The notes beneath the pieces are model-generated. The model was not told the DNA's origin. It saw nothing but the letters and a program-made list of their open reading frames with translations, and did no database searches. Shown one piece after another: positions 25,413 to 34,417 of a stretch of 64,000 bases of DNA (position 1 is the stretch's first letter; every line of letters starts with the position of its first letter). Source of the stretch: Paenalicyclobacillus macrosporangiidus. Lineage in GTDB: Bacteria; Bacillota; Bacilli; Alicyclobacillales; Alicyclobacillaceae. A program made the position numbers and the translations under genes. The stretch is taken from contig NZ_FPBV01000019.1 in assembly GCF_900116805.1 (NCBI RefSeq), positions 1 through 64,000 of the forward strand. The letters run 5' to 3'.

Positions 25413-26255
25413 TCACCGGGTAAATCCCTCTCCGAGGACCTCGTGCACGTCGTTGACCACCACGAAGGCGCGCGGATCGGCCGCGTGCACAATCTGCTGA
25501 ACCCGCACGACCTCCTCGCGGGACACCACGCAGTACACCACCTGTCGCGGCGTGCCGGTGAAGCCGCCGACCGCTTGGAACAGCGTCGTGCCGCGTTCCA
25601 GCTGGCGGTGGATGGCATCGGCGATGGCCTCCGGATGGTCCGAGACGATGGTCAGGGCTTTGCCGCGCCGGGTGCCCTCGATGACGAAATCGATCACGCG
25701 GCTGGCCACGAACAACGCCACCAGCGAGTACATGGCCGTTTCGCGGCCGATAAGCACCGCCACGATGCCGATCACGCACACATCGATGGAGAACAGGGTC
25801 CGGCCCATGCTCACGCCGTACCGGTGGCGGACGAGCCGGGCGATGATGTCCGAGCCGCCGGTGGTCGCGCCGGACCGAAAGATCAGGCCGAGCCCGAGCC
25901 CCGTCACCACGCCGGCGTACAGGGCGCCGAGCAGCGGATCGTGCGTCGGGAGCTGGATGCGGGCGGTCAGCGAGCTGAACAAGGACACCGCCACAACCCC
26001 GCCGGTGGTGAGCACAATGAATTCATGTCCGAACACCCGCCAGCCAATCCACAACAGCGGGATGTTGAGCAGGAAGAACGTCAGACCGAGCGGCCAGTGC
26101 AGAAGATACAGAAACAACAGCGAGATGCCGACAAACCCGCCCTCGGCCAGATGATTGCTGACCAAAAAGGCGTTTAACCCGAGTGCATAGATGAGGGCGC
26201 CGGCGAGGATGGACAACCACTTCCACATCCACCGGGGCCCTGCCGGCCAAGTCAT
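25413..26255 (-). CDS. YitT family membrane protein (DUF161/DUF2179)
   Basis: This 280-residue protein has five or six N-terminal hydrophobic segments, including GGVVAVSLFS and SGATTGGSDIIARL motifs typical of YitT. A soluble C-terminal DUF2179 domain follows (about 215-275, GKALTIVSDHPEAIADAI). B. subtilis has a homologue (YpjC) at the same place after qcrABC. Function is unknown. The ATG at 26255 is preceded by TGGAG; a GTG at 26270 would add five residues. Confidence 0.88.
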   Translation of the reverse strand: MTWPAGPRWMWKWLSILAGALIYALGLNAFLVSNHLAEGGFVGISLLFLYLLHWPLGLTFFLLNIPLLWIGWRVFGHEFIVLTTGGVVAVSLFSSLTARIQLPTHDPLLGALYAGVVTGLGLGLIFRSGATTGGSDIIARLVRHRYGVSMGRTLFSIDVCVIGIVAVLIGRETAMYSLVALFVASRVIDFVIEGTRRGKALTIVSDHPEAIADAIHRQLERGTTLFQAVGGFTGTPRQVVYCVVSREEVVRVQQIVHAADPRAFVVVNDVHEVLGEGFTR

Positions 26256-26321
26256 GTGTGCTCCAGACACCCCCTGGACCGAGACGAGCCTTTCCCGTGT
26301 TGCCTCATTATACGGGACCGT

Positions 26322-27374
26322 TCAGCCGCGTGGCAACTTTTCCCGCGGCCACAGCAGCACGAGGAGGAGGCCCGCGCTGATCCATCCGAAAGCGGTGTAG
26401 GCGTACTGCACGACGGCGCTGAATCCCACCTGGCTGACGAGGTAGGCGAGCATCAGCACCGCGGCGGTGACGGCGGCGTTGCGGCGGGGGGACGAGGTCC
26501 CCAATTGGGCGGTGAGGGCGTAGAGATCGCCGACCAGGGTGGAATACACCTCGGCCCACAGGACGAACACGTAGCCCCAGCGCAGGAGCGCACCCAGTTG
26601 TTCCGCCACGTACGCCATGGGCACATCGTATTCCAAGGCGCGCGGGAAGTAGGTGTGGAGCGTGAACGTCACCGCGGCGAGCATTCCGGCCAGGCCGAGG
26701 GCGCCGATGAGGGCGCCGAAGCGGAGCGTCCGGAGGTCGCGGACGTCCGCGCCGAGCGGGAGCAGGACGCCGGCGGACAGGCCGGTGTTGAAGGCCGCGT
26801 ACAACAGGGCAGATACGAGCGTGGCCAAGCCGGGGCCGCCGAGCGCATGGCCGCTGTGCCAGGCGGTCCGCCACCCGTGGGCGTGCCACGTGTGCCAGGC
26901 GGCGTACAGCACGAAGGCGCACATCGCCGGGACGATGAGGGTGTTGGCGCGCAGGATGCCACGGATCCCCCACAGGACGGTGATGTAGGAGATCCCCATG
27001 GTCACCAGCGCCCCCAGCTGGAATGAGCCGCCCAACCGTTCCTGGAACAGGGCACCGGATCCGGCGATCATCGCCACCGTCACACCGAACAGCATGGTCA
27101 GGATCACGGCGTCGAGCACCCATGTGAGCCCAGGCCCGAACAGGCGTTCGTTCAACTCGTGATAGGAGCGCACGCCCCACACGGCGCCGAGCTGCATCAG
27201 CCGGTACCCCATGCCGGCGAACAGGAGGAACGACAGGAGAATGGTGAGGTAGGCCCAGTTCCCGTAGCGCCCGAAGAACTGAAAGACCTCCTGGCCGGAC
27301 GCGAACCCCGCGCCGACCACCGTACCGATGTACGCGCAACCCACCTGGAATGCCATCCACCCGGTCCGCCGCAC
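26322..27374 (-). CDS. YkvI-type integral membrane transporter-like protein
   Basis: This 350-residue protein has about ten transmembrane segments. Its first helix carries GTVVGAGFASGQEVFQFF, the mark of YkvI-like members of the APC superfamily. Substrate is unknown. The GTG at 27374 is preferred because AAGGAGGTGA, a full anti-SD match, lies 8 bases upstream; the frame could open at 27383, but the ribosome site overlaps that codon. It diverges from uppP. Confidence 0.83.
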   Translation of the reverse strand: MRRTGWMAFQVGCAYIGTVVGAGFASGQEVFQFFGRYGNWAYLTILLSFLLFAGMGYRLMQLGAVWGVRSYHELNERLFGPGLTWVLDAVILTMLFGVTVAMIAGSGALFQERLGGSFQLGALVTMGISYITVLWGIRGILRANTLIVPAMCAFVLYAAWHTWHAHGWRTAWHSGHALGGPGLATLVSALLYAAFNTGLSAGVLLPLGADVRDLRTLRFGALIGALGLAGMLAAVTFTLHTYFPRALEYDVPMAYVAEQLGALLRWGYVFVLWAEVYSTLVGDLYALTAQLGTSSPRRNAAVTAAVLMLAYLVSQVGFSAVVQYAYTAFGWISAGLLLVLLWPREKLPRG

Positions 27375-27430
27375 CGGCGTCACCTCCTTCTCTCAACATA
27401 TGGCGGGTCTGTCCCAAAGATGCGGGAGGC

Positions 27431-27442
27431 GGGACATGTCCC
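27431..27442. promoter_or_regulatory. Perfect 12-bp palindrome in the ykvI-uppP divergent region
   Basis: GGGACATGTCCC is self-complementary. It lies between two divergent genes, about 15 bases upstream of a TATACA box (27457-27462) on the uppP side. It could be an operator, but no regulator was identified. Confidence 0.3.
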
Positions 27443-27527
27443 CGACACAGGGTCGATATACATAGAACCAGCGGTTGTCCCTGCGCCGAGGGCAGCCGTC
27501 CGATGTGAGGGAAAAGGAGGAGGTGGA

Positions 27528-28331
27528 ATGACCGATGTGCAAGCCATCGTGCTGGGCGTGGTGCAGGGTGTGACCGAATTCCTGCCCATCTCCAGCTCGG
27601 GGCACCTGGTGCTGTTGCAGAAGCTGTGGCACATCTCCGGAGACTCCCTGCTGTTCATCACCTTCGTGCACGTGGGGACACTCGTCGCCGTGGTTTGGGC
27701 GTTCCGCCGGGAGGTGGGCTGGCTGATCCGCAGTCCGTGGTCGTGGACGGCGAGGATGATCCTGTTGGCGCTAGTCCCGACGGCGATGGTGGGCGCGTTG
27801 TTCGAGGAGCTGTTCGAGAACCTCTTTGCCAGCGGCGTCACCCTCGGCATGGAGTTCGTCGTGACGGGGATCCTCCTGTGGTGGATGGACACCGTGCCTG
27901 CAGGCGAGAAGACGGAGCAGAACATGAGGCCGGCGGACGCGCTGTGGGTGGGCACCCTGCAAGGCATGGCCATTCTCCCGGCGCTGTCGCGCTCCGGTCT
28001 GACCATGGCGGCGGCGCTGTGGCGCGGCATGGGCCGGGAGGCCGCGGGCCGCTTCTCGTTTTTGTTGTCCATCCCGGCCATCCTCGGGGCCACTTTGGTC
28101 GAGCTGACGGAGATGCTGGAGCGCCCGGCCGGCGGATCGGCCATCCACTGGGGACCGATGGTGATCGGCGCCGCAGCCGCGTCGGTGGCGGGCTACGCGT
28201 CCGTGAAGCTCACCCTCTGGCTGCTGCGGAGGGCACGGATGAAGTGGTTTGCGTGGTATGTATGGATCCTGGCCGAATTCGTGTTCATTGATCAACTGTT
28301 CCACCACCGCTGGTTCCCGCCGTTGTGGTGA
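27528..28331 (+). CDS. uppP: Undecaprenyl-diphosphatase
   Basis: This 267-residue membrane phosphatase recycles undecaprenyl pyrophosphate for cell-wall synthesis; over-expression of the family gives bacitracin resistance. Both family motifs are visible: GVVQGVTEFLPISSSGHLVL near residue 12, with the catalytic Glu/Ser/His set, and ILPALSRSGLTMAAALWRG. About eight helices follow. The ATG at 27528 has AAAGGAGGAGG upstream. UppP is usually encoded elsewhere in Bacillus, so its place in this qcr-to-dapB interval is lineage specific. Confidence 0.94.
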   Translation: MTDVQAIVLGVVQGVTEFLPISSSGHLVLLQKLWHISGDSLLFITFVHVGTLVAVVWAFRREVGWLIRSPWSWTARMILLALVPTAMVGALFEELFENLFASGVTLGMEFVVTGILLWWMDTVPAGEKTEQNMRPADALWVGTLQGMAILPALSRSGLTMAAALWRGMGREAAGRFSFLLSIPAILGATLVELTEMLERPAGGSAIHWGPMVIGAAAASVAGYASVKLTLWLLRRARMKWFAWYVWILAEFVFIDQLFHHRWFPPLW

Positions 28332-28383
28332 ACACCCTGTCTCGATGGGGTGCCGGCCAAGGAGCACCTGCCGGCACAGCGAC

Positions 28384-28411
28384 GGGGGCTGGCGCCCGGG
28401 CGCCAGCCCCC
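28384..28411. terminator. Perfect 28-nt GC palindrome between convergent uppP and ylbJ
   Basis: GGGGGCTGGCGCCC (28384-28397) is followed without a gap by its exact complement (28398-28411), with ACG/CGT flanks continuing the pairing around one bulged C. There is no T-tract on either side. It may be a bidirectional transcription block or a REP-like unit. Confidence 0.5.
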
Positions 28412-28466
28412 CGTCTGCGAGTTGTGCCTGTCGACGCCGCATCCCCGTCTCCGGCTGCGCCGCCCG

Positions 28467-29735
28467 TCAGACCCTGCGCATCTTGACGCGCCAGGCGATG
28501 ATGCGGGTTTTGCGCAGGAGATAGACGACGACGGAGAGGAGGAGCAGTCCTCCGAACAGCCAGACCCAGGTGGTCAGACTGAGTGCCATCACTTGCCACC
28601 AGGGAGCGCCTTGGGACGCCGCCCGAAAGGACGCGAAAACCGGAACGGATTGCGTGAGCGCGGCGCTGGCCGGCTTCCCGAGTCCCAACGCCCACAGGGC
28701 GAGGGTCAGGATGGCCGCCAACACGCCGTGAGCGAACCGGGCGAGGAAGTACGGAAACATGCGGATGTCGGTGTTCGTGATGACGCTCGCCACCTGCGCG
28801 TGCACCGCCAGGCCGCTCCATGCGATGATGCCGCTGACGACCGCCACGCGCTGCAGCAGCGGCGCGTTGGCGACTGCGGCGGCCTGCGCGCTGCCGATGT
28901 CTATCTCGAGCAGACCCGCCAACGTGGAATTGACGAGGCCGCTGTGCACGCCGAGCAGATGGTAGATGGCCGCGACAGGCAACCCCAGGAGCGTGAGGAT
29001 GCCCGACAGGTGCAGAATCTCAATCATCACCGCGAAAAACACGATGAAACCGCAGATCATGAACAGGGTCATCATGGATTCTGTGACCGCTTCCCGCAGC
29101 AATTTGCCGAACGGGCGGCCATCCTCCGCCCGGGCACGCGGGATCTCGCGCAACGCGCGGATGAAGAGGTTGCCCGGGGCTCTCGTCTCGGCCTTCGGGG
29201 TTTCACCTTTGCCACGTCCCCAGAACTTGAAGCTGACGCCGACCACAAACGCCGCGATGTAATGCGCCACGGCAATCAGAATGCCGAGTTCCGGCGATTT
29301 GAACATCCCGACGGCGACCGCGCTGATCATGAACAGGGGATCGGCCGTATTGGTGAAGGCCAGGAGCCGCTCTCCCTCGATGCGCGTGCACATGCCCGAT
29401 TCACGAAAGCGGGCGGTGATGACGGCGTCCATGGGGTACCCGGCGGCCAGGCCCATCGACAGGGCGAACGCGCCGATGCCGGGGACGCTGAACAGCGGCC
29501 GCATCAGGGGTTCGAGCAGAATTCCGAGGCCGTGGACCACACCGAGCCCGAGCATCAGTTCGGAGAGGATGAAGAAGGGCAGCAGAGACGGAAAGACGAC
29601 ATCCCAGAATACGCGCAAGCCTGCGATGCCTGCTTCGAATCCTGGTTTGGGATAGACGACCAGCGCGACGCAGAAGATCACGACGGCCAGCCCCAACAGG
29701 TAGGTCGACAGATGTCGAGCCCGCGATGCGTTCAC
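28467..29735 (-). CDS. ylbJ: Sporulation integral membrane protein YlbJ
   Basis: This 422-residue protein has about ten hydrophobic helices and two nucleoside-recognition (Gate) repeats, including PSLLPFFILSELMLGLG, AAGYPMDAVITA and TNTADPLFMISAVAVG. These match YlbJ, a sigma-E-controlled protein needed for spore envelope assembly in B. subtilis. The GTG at 29735 is chosen because AAAGGAG lies upstream on the minus strand; the frame stays open to 30026 but lacks a better site. A TATGAT box lies upstream; no clear sigma-E promoter was recognised. The gene supports a spore-forming host. Confidence 0.9.
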   Translation of the reverse strand: MNASRARHLSTYLLGLAVVIFCVALVVYPKPGFEAGIAGLRVFWDVVFPSLLPFFILSELMLGLGVVHGLGILLEPLMRPLFSVPGIGAFALSMGLAAGYPMDAVITARFRESGMCTRIEGERLLAFTNTADPLFMISAVAVGMFKSPELGILIAVAHYIAAFVVGVSFKFWGRGKGETPKAETRAPGNLFIRALREIPRARAEDGRPFGKLLREAVTESMMTLFMICGFIVFFAVMIEILHLSGILTLLGLPVAAIYHLLGVHSGLVNSTLAGLLEIDIGSAQAAAVANAPLLQRVAVVSGIIAWSGLAVHAQVASVITNTDIRMFPYFLARFAHGVLAAILTLALWALGLGKPASAALTQSVPVFASFRAASQGAPWWQVMALSLTTWVWLFGGLLLLSVVVYLLRKTRIIAWRVKMRRV

Positions 29736-29848
29736 GGTGTCATCTCCTTTACCGGAGTTGTCCCCTGGATGGTCCATAACATCATATTGGGCGGGCCCTG
29801 CGTTTATGTTCGCCTGTGACCGCGCCGGTTTGTCAGGGCGCCCCGCGG

Positions 29849-29854
29849 TATAGT
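29849..29854 (+). promoter_or_regulatory. Candidate -10 box for the mazG-like to dapB operon
   Basis: TATAGT lies about 38 bases before the MazG-like gene, in the divergent gap with ylbJ. The -35 is weak (GGTTTG at 29827-29832 with a 16-base spacer). Confidence 0.4.
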
Positions 29855-29892
29855 AAGGTAGGAACGTGAAGGTGCGGACAGGAGGGATGGGG

Positions 29893-30267
29893 ATGGCTCT
29901 GACCGTGCGCGGCATGCAGGAGGAGGTCGACGCGTACATCCGCCAGTTCAAGGAAGGGTATTTCACGCCGATGACCCTGGTGGTCCGCTTGGCGGAAGAG
30001 TTGGGGGAACTGGCGCGCGAGGTCAATCACCTGCACGGGGAAAAGCCGAAAAAGCCGGACGAACCGGAGGGCAGCATCGCGCTGGAATTGGGCGACCTCC
30101 TGTTCGTCATCACGTGCCTGGCGAATCGCCTCGGAATTGACCTCGAACAAGCATTCACCGGTGTGATGGACAAGTTTCGCACGCGCGATCGCGACCGGTG
30201 GACGCGCATCGGAACGCCGTCTGCCGATTCCCGGCAGGAAGCGGCGGGGCGCACAGACACGCCTTGA
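29893..30267 (+). CDS. MazG-like nucleotide pyrophosphohydrolase (YpjD type)
   Basis: This 124-residue all-alpha NTP pyrophosphohydrolase has the EELGELAREV and ELGDLLFVITCLAN segments supplying the EExxE and ExxD Mg-binding residues. It probably cleans up non-canonical or damaged nucleotides. B. subtilis ypjD occupies the same position before dapB. The ATG at 29893 follows GGAGGG at 6 bases; an ATG at 29887 directly abuts that site. Confidence 0.9.
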   Translation: MALTVRGMQEEVDAYIRQFKEGYFTPMTLVVRLAEELGELAREVNHLHGEKPKKPDEPEGSIALELGDLLFVITCLANRLGIDLEQAFTGVMDKFRTRDRDRWTRIGTPSADSRQEAAGRTDTP

Positions 30268-30342
30268 GGACGGGCAAGGCTTGGGCGACGGCACAGTCCG
30301 CTGCTTGACCCGCGCATACGCTGGCAGCGGGAGGTGGCGGCC

Positions 30343-30699
30343 ATGCTCGGGGAACGTTGGTTGAAGGTGGCCTTTTCTTACCTCTACATTCGCGATTTCA
30401 ACCGCGCCATGGAGGCGTTCCGGCGCGCCATCGCCTGCGACCCGGACAACCCGGCGTGTTACTTTCACGCCTCCGTGACCGCGCTGCGCAATGAAGATTG
30501 GGAACCGGCGCTGGCCTGGGCGGCGGATGCCGCCCGGTTGGACCCGGAAAACGTGCTCTATCAAGAACATCTCCGGCTGGTGCTGGCCGCCTGGGTGCAG
30601 GCCCATCCGGCCTGCTCCGACACTGCGGCGGCGGATGCGCCGCCGGAGAGCGACACCATCGATGACCCGGTCCGTGTGCGGCTGGGAGAGGAGGAATGA
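30343..30699 (+). CDS. Small TPR-repeat protein
   Basis: This 118-residue protein has about two tetratricopeptide repeats: YLYIRDFNRAMEAFRRAIACDPDN at about residues 15-38, then ALAWAADAARLDPEN. The last 40 residues are acidic and probably unstructured. A protein-protein adaptor role is inferred. The ATG at 30343 follows GGGAGG at 8 bases. It ends in an ATGA-type overlap with dapB. Confidence 0.75.
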   Translation: MLGERWLKVAFSYLYIRDFNRAMEAFRRAIACDPDNPACYFHASVTALRNEDWEPALAWAADAARLDPENVLYQEHLRLVLAAWVQAHPACSDTAAADAPPESDTIDDPVRVRLGEEE

Positions 30700-31520
30700 G
30701 ATTGGCTTCGCGCCATCGCATCACGGTCGCCGTCGCCGGCGCCGGCGGCAAAATGGGCTCGGAAGCCCTCCGGGCGCTGGCGGCGGACGATCGCTTTGAC
30801 ACGGTCGCCGTTTTGGTCCGCGACGCGGGACAAGCCCAGGCATCCGGGCAGTACACGTGCCCGGTGTACGACGACCCGGAGCGCCTGTTGATGGAAGCTC
30901 ATCCGGACGTCTGGCTCGATTTTACGGACGCCCGCAGCGTTGTTCACCATGTCGACCGCTGCATCGCCTTCGGCGTCTCCCCGGTCGTGGGCGCCACCGG
31001 CTATACGCCGGAGGATGTGGCGCGCTGGAACGAGGCGTGCCTGCGCCAGGGGATCGGTGGCATCGCCGCCCCCAATTTCGCCATCGGCGCCCTGTTGATG
31101 ATGCGTTTTGCGGCCGAGGCGGCGCGGTTCTTCACCCGCGCCGAGATCATCGAGATGCATCACGACGGCAAGAAGGACGCGCCCTCGGGAACGGCCCGGC
31201 GCACCGCCGAACAGATGGCCGCGCACCGGGAAGACGCCGCGGGCGATCCCGCCGCCCATCGCGTCTCCGCCGCGGGCATCACTGTGACAGACGCGGCGCC
31301 CGCACGCGGATGGTCCTATCAAGGCGTCCCCATTCACAGCGTCCGCCTGCCCGGGCTCGTGGCGCACCAGGAGGTCATCTTCGGCGGGGCCGGCGAGGTG
31401 CTGACCATCCGCCACGATTCCCTGTCGCGGACCAGCTTCATGCCCGGCGCGCTGTTGGCCTGCGCCCGCGTCCGCGAGGTCCGGGGCATGGTCTACGGGC
31501 TCGAACACCTGCTGTGGTGA
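30696..31520 (+). CDS. dapB: 4-hydroxy-tetrahydrodipicolinate reductase
   Basis: This 274-residue NAD(P)H enzyme of lysine, diaminopimelate and dipicolinate synthesis has the N-terminal dinucleotide motif [14 protein letters not shown]. It also has [12 protein letters not shown], the catalytic [18 protein letters not shown] with the signature His-His-x-x-K, and [17 protein letters not shown]. It is likely co-transcribed with mgsA 13 bases downstream. DAP feeds the cell wall and dipicolinate the spore core. Confidence 0.95.
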   Translation: MRLASRHRITVAVAGAGGKMGSEALRALAADDRFDTVAVLVRDAGQAQASGQYTCPVYDDPERLLMEAHPDVWLDFTDARSVVHHVDRCIAFGVSPVVGATGYTPEDVARWNEACLRQGIGGIAAPNFAIGALLMMRFAAEAARFFTRAEIIEMHHDGKKDAPSGTARRTAEQMAAHREDAAGDPAAHRVSAAGITVTDAAPARGWSYQGVPIHSVRLPGLVAHQEVIFGGAGEVLTIRHDSLSRTSFMPGALLACARVREVRGMVYGLEHLLW

Positions 31521-31533
31521 GGAGGAACGCGGT

Positions 31534-31956
31534 ATGAACATCGCCCTGATTGCCCACGACCGGATGAAGGACAGCTTGGTCAACTTCGTCATCGCCTACC
31601 GCCACATCTTCGCGCAGGCGACGCTGTACGCGACCGGCACCACGGGCCAGCGGATCGCCGAAGCCACCGGACTGACGGTGCACCGGGTGCTCTCCGGCCC
31701 CCTCGGCGGCGACCAGCAGATCGGCGCGCGCATCGCGGAAGACGTCATCGACATGGTGGTGTTCCTCCGCGATCCGTTGACCGCCCAACCGCACGAGCCG
31801 GATATCACCGCGCTGTTGCGCCTGTGCGACGTCCACAACGTGCCCGTGGCGACCAACCTCGCCACCGCCGAAGCCTTGTTGCGCGGATTGGAGCGGGGCG
31901 ACCTCGATTGGCGGCGCGTGCTGCACGACGATTCGGCAGACGGCGCGGACCGCTGA
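31534..31956 (+). CDS. mgsA: Methylglyoxal synthase
   Basis: This 140-residue enzyme converts dihydroxyacetone phosphate to methylglyoxal and phosphate. It contains [21 protein letters not shown], the phosphate-binding [15 protein letters not shown] and the Asp pair in [16 protein letters not shown]. Gene order dapB-mgsA follows Bacillus. The bshB1 and bshA genes that come next there are absent. Confidence 0.95.
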   Translation: MNIALIAHDRMKDSLVNFVIAYRHIFAQATLYATGTTGQRIAEATGLTVHRVLSGPLGGDQQIGARIAEDVIDMVVFLRDPLTAQPHEPDITALLRLCDVHNVPVATNLATAEALLRGLERGDLDWRRVLHDDSADGADR

Positions 31957-31978
31957 GCGGGGAGTCGGAGCCCGCGTC

Positions 31979-33313
31979 ATGGCTGCCGGACGAGGGGCAG
32001 GATGGCCGCCCCATGTGGAAGAGGTGCTCGGAACACTGGAGGCCGCCGGATTCCAAGCGTTTGTCGTCGGCGGCGGGGTGCGCGACCGCTTGCTCGAGCG
32101 TCCCTGCCACGATTACGATGTCGCCACCGACGCCCGGCCGGCACAGGTCGCGGCCCTTTTCGAGCGCACCATCCCCACCGGAATCCGCCACGGGACCGTC
32201 ACCGTCCTGCCCGCCTCGGCGTCCGGCCTGCCCGTCGAGGTGACGACCTTTCGCGTCGAGGATGGCTATTCGGACGGCCGCCATCCGGACCGGGTCCGCT
32301 TCACGAACCGGATTGAGGCGGATCTGGCGCGGCGCGATTTCACCGTCAACGCCATGGCGATGGATACTGCAGGACGCCTGGTGGATCCGTTCGGCGGGGC
32401 ACAGGACCTGGTGCGGCGTCGCATCCGGGCGGTGGGTGAGGCTGCGGAGCGGTTCGCCGAGGACGGTCTGCGCATCCTGCGCGGCCTCCGGTTCGCAGCC
32501 GAGCTCGGGTTCACGCTGGACCCTGCGACGCAGGCCGCCATGGAGCGCGAAACGCACAGGCTGGGACGGATCTCCCTCGAGCGCATCGGCCAGGAACTCG
32601 CCCGCATCGCGCGAGCGGGCTGGGGTCCGGTGGCCGACGCCTTGGCCCGCGGTCCGTACCTGCACCAACTGCCGCCGCCTTGGCCGAACCTGTATCCGGG
32701 CTTTGCCCGGTTGGCCGGTCTGCCCGCACACCTCGCGGCATGGCCGCGTGCCGTGAGACGGTCTGCGCCCTGGAGCGAAGAGGAGCGGCAGGCGGCCAGT
32801 CTCGCCGTATGGGCGTTCGCCGCCGGCTGTCCGCCCGAGACGGCTGCGGCACTGGCCCGTGCCGTCCGCTGGCCGGTGCGGATCGGCCGCTTGGCGACGC
32901 GCGCGCTGGCGGCGATGGCGGACGATCCCGCCGGATTTTCTCCGGTTCAATGGCGGTTCGCCCTGTGGCGCGAACATCCGCCAGCACTGGCCATCGCGTG
33001 CCGCCTCCTCGACTGGTGGGAGCGTCCGGACGGCCCGTGCCCGCGCATGGCGTCGTACAAGTCATACGCTGCCCAGCAGCCGCTGCGCCACATCGGGGAC
33101 CTGGCCGTCGACGGCCGCACCCTCCTCGCCCTCGGCCTGCAGGGCCCGGCCATCGGCCAGGTGAGAGAACGATTGGTGGAGGCCATCCTGCGCGGGGACG
33201 TGGCGAACGACCCGGCCGAGCTGATGCCGCTGGCGCGCCGGTGGGCCGCGGAGGCGGAGGAGGCGCAGAGGACTCGAAAGGAGGAGCACCGTGGGAGACG
33301 CGTGGATGAATGA
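31979..33313 (+). CDS. cca: CCA tRNA nucleotidyltransferase
   Basis: This class II template-independent polymerase repairs or adds the 3' CCA of tRNAs. The N-terminal nucleotidyltransferase domain has FVVGGGVRDRLLERPCHDYDVATD with the catalytic DxD. It also has VEVTTFRVEDGYSDGRHPD, RRDFTVNAMA and the RNA-binding EDGLRILRGLRFAAELGF. The 444-residue length includes an extended C-terminal body. It starts at ATG 31979 with GGAG about 9 bases upstream and overlaps birA by 23 bases. The tRNA in this window already encodes its CCA. Confidence 0.93.
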   Translation: MAAGRGAGWPPHVEEVLGTLEAAGFQAFVVGGGVRDRLLERPCHDYDVATDARPAQVAALFERTIPTGIRHGTVTVLPASASGLPVEVTTFRVEDGYSDGRHPDRVRFTNRIEADLARRDFTVNAMAMDTAGRLVDPFGGAQDLVRRRIRAVGEAAERFAEDGLRILRGLRFAAELGFTLDPATQAAMERETHRLGRISLERIGQELARIARAGWGPVADALARGPYLHQLPPPWPNLYPGFARLAGLPAHLAAWPRAVRRSAPWSEEERQAASLAVWAFAAGCPPETAAALARAVRWPVRIGRLATRALAAMADDPAGFSPVQWRFALWREHPPALAIACRLLDWWERPDGPCPRMASYKSYAAQQPLRHIGDLAVDGRTLLALGLQGPAIGQVRERLVEAILRGDVANDPAELMPLARRWAAEAEEAQRTRKEEHRGRRVDE

Positions 33314-34316
33314 CCCGCGCCGGGCCGACGCGGAGGAGGCGCGCGAGGCCGTCGCGGACGCCTTGCTCGACGCCGCTGGCGCCTTCGTGTCCGGCACGGC
33401 GCTGAGCGAGAAGACCGGCCTGTCGCGCACGGCCATCTGGAAACACGTGCAGGCCCTCGTGGACCAGGATTTCGTCATCGAATCGACGCCGCGGTTGGGC
33501 CACCGGCTCAAGGCCGTTCCGGACAAGGCCCTGCCCGTGCTCGTCCGCCGGCACCTGGATTCCGGAACGGAGCTGGGCAGGCGGGGGATCTGGCACGATG
33601 AAGTCGACTCCACCAACACGCTGGCGAGCGAATGGGCGCGCCGCGGCGCACCGAACGGGTTTCTCGTCGCGGCGGGCCGCCAGCGGGGCGGACGCGGGCG
33701 GCGCGGACGAGTTTGGTTCTCTCCCCCGGAGGGTCTGTGGTTTTCGCTGGTCCTCACTCGCCCCCTGCCGCTTCGGCGTGCCCCGGAGCTCACCCTCCTG
33801 GCGAGCGTCGCCGTCCGGCGGGCCATCGCGCGTGTGGCCGAGGCGGCCCCGGACATCAAGTGGCCGAACGACCTGTTGATGAAGGGGCGAAAGGTCTGCG
33901 GCGTCCTCGCCGAGATCCGGGCCGAAGGGGAGCTGGTCGAGCACGCGGTGGTGGGCATCGGGATCAACGCCAACATCCGGCACGATGCGTTCCCTGAGGA
34001 ACTGCGGGATCGGGCCACCTCCATCCTGGCCATGACGGGCCGGCAGATGCCGCTCGCGCTTCTGTGCGCCGAGGTGTGCAACCAGTTTGACCCGTTGTAC
34101 CGCGGGCTGGCCGAGACGGGGGAGGGGTTCGCCCGCGTCATGGACGAGTGGAGCGATGCCTGCGTCACGCTGGGGCAGTGGGTACGGGTCGAGACCCCGC
34201 GCGGGGTGGTGGAAGGCCGGGCCCTCGCGGTGGATGAGTCCGGAGCGCTGCACATGGATGGCGCGGACGGGCAGCGGATCGTCCTCCATACCGGGGAAGT
34301 CCTCTTCTCCCATTGA
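33291..34316 (+). CDS. birA: Bifunctional biotin ligase / biotin operon repressor
   Basis: This 341-residue protein attaches biotin to carboxylase subunits. It carries an N-terminal winged helix (ALSEKTGLSRTAIWKHVQAL, about residues 35-55), so it can also repress biotin genes. The ligase core has DSTNTLASEWA, the biotinyl-AMP loop GRGRRGRVWFSPPEG and KWPNDLLMKGRKVCGVL. The GTG at 33291 has GGAGGAG upstream. The order cca-birA is as in B. subtilis. Confidence 0.95.
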   Translation: MGDAWMNDPRRADAEEAREAVADALLDAAGAFVSGTALSEKTGLSRTAIWKHVQALVDQDFVIESTPRLGHRLKAVPDKALPVLVRRHLDSGTELGRRGIWHDEVDSTNTLASEWARRGAPNGFLVAAGRQRGGRGRRGRVWFSPPEGLWFSLVLTRPLPLRRAPELTLLASVAVRRAIARVAEAAPDIKWPNDLLMKGRKVCGVLAEIRAEGELVEHAVVGIGINANIRHDAFPEELRDRATSILAMTGRQMPLALLCAEVCNQFDPLYRGLAETGEGFARVMDEWSDACVTLGQWVRVETPRGVVEGRALAVDESGALHMDGADGQRIVLHTGEVLFSH

Positions 34317-34417
34317 GTTCTATTTCCGTTGAAGCCTGGAAGGCAAACACCGCCTGGAAACACGCGCATAATGCGCCAGTCGTCCGTTCAATCTACGGAC
34401 GAAAGGGGGAGTGGCGT

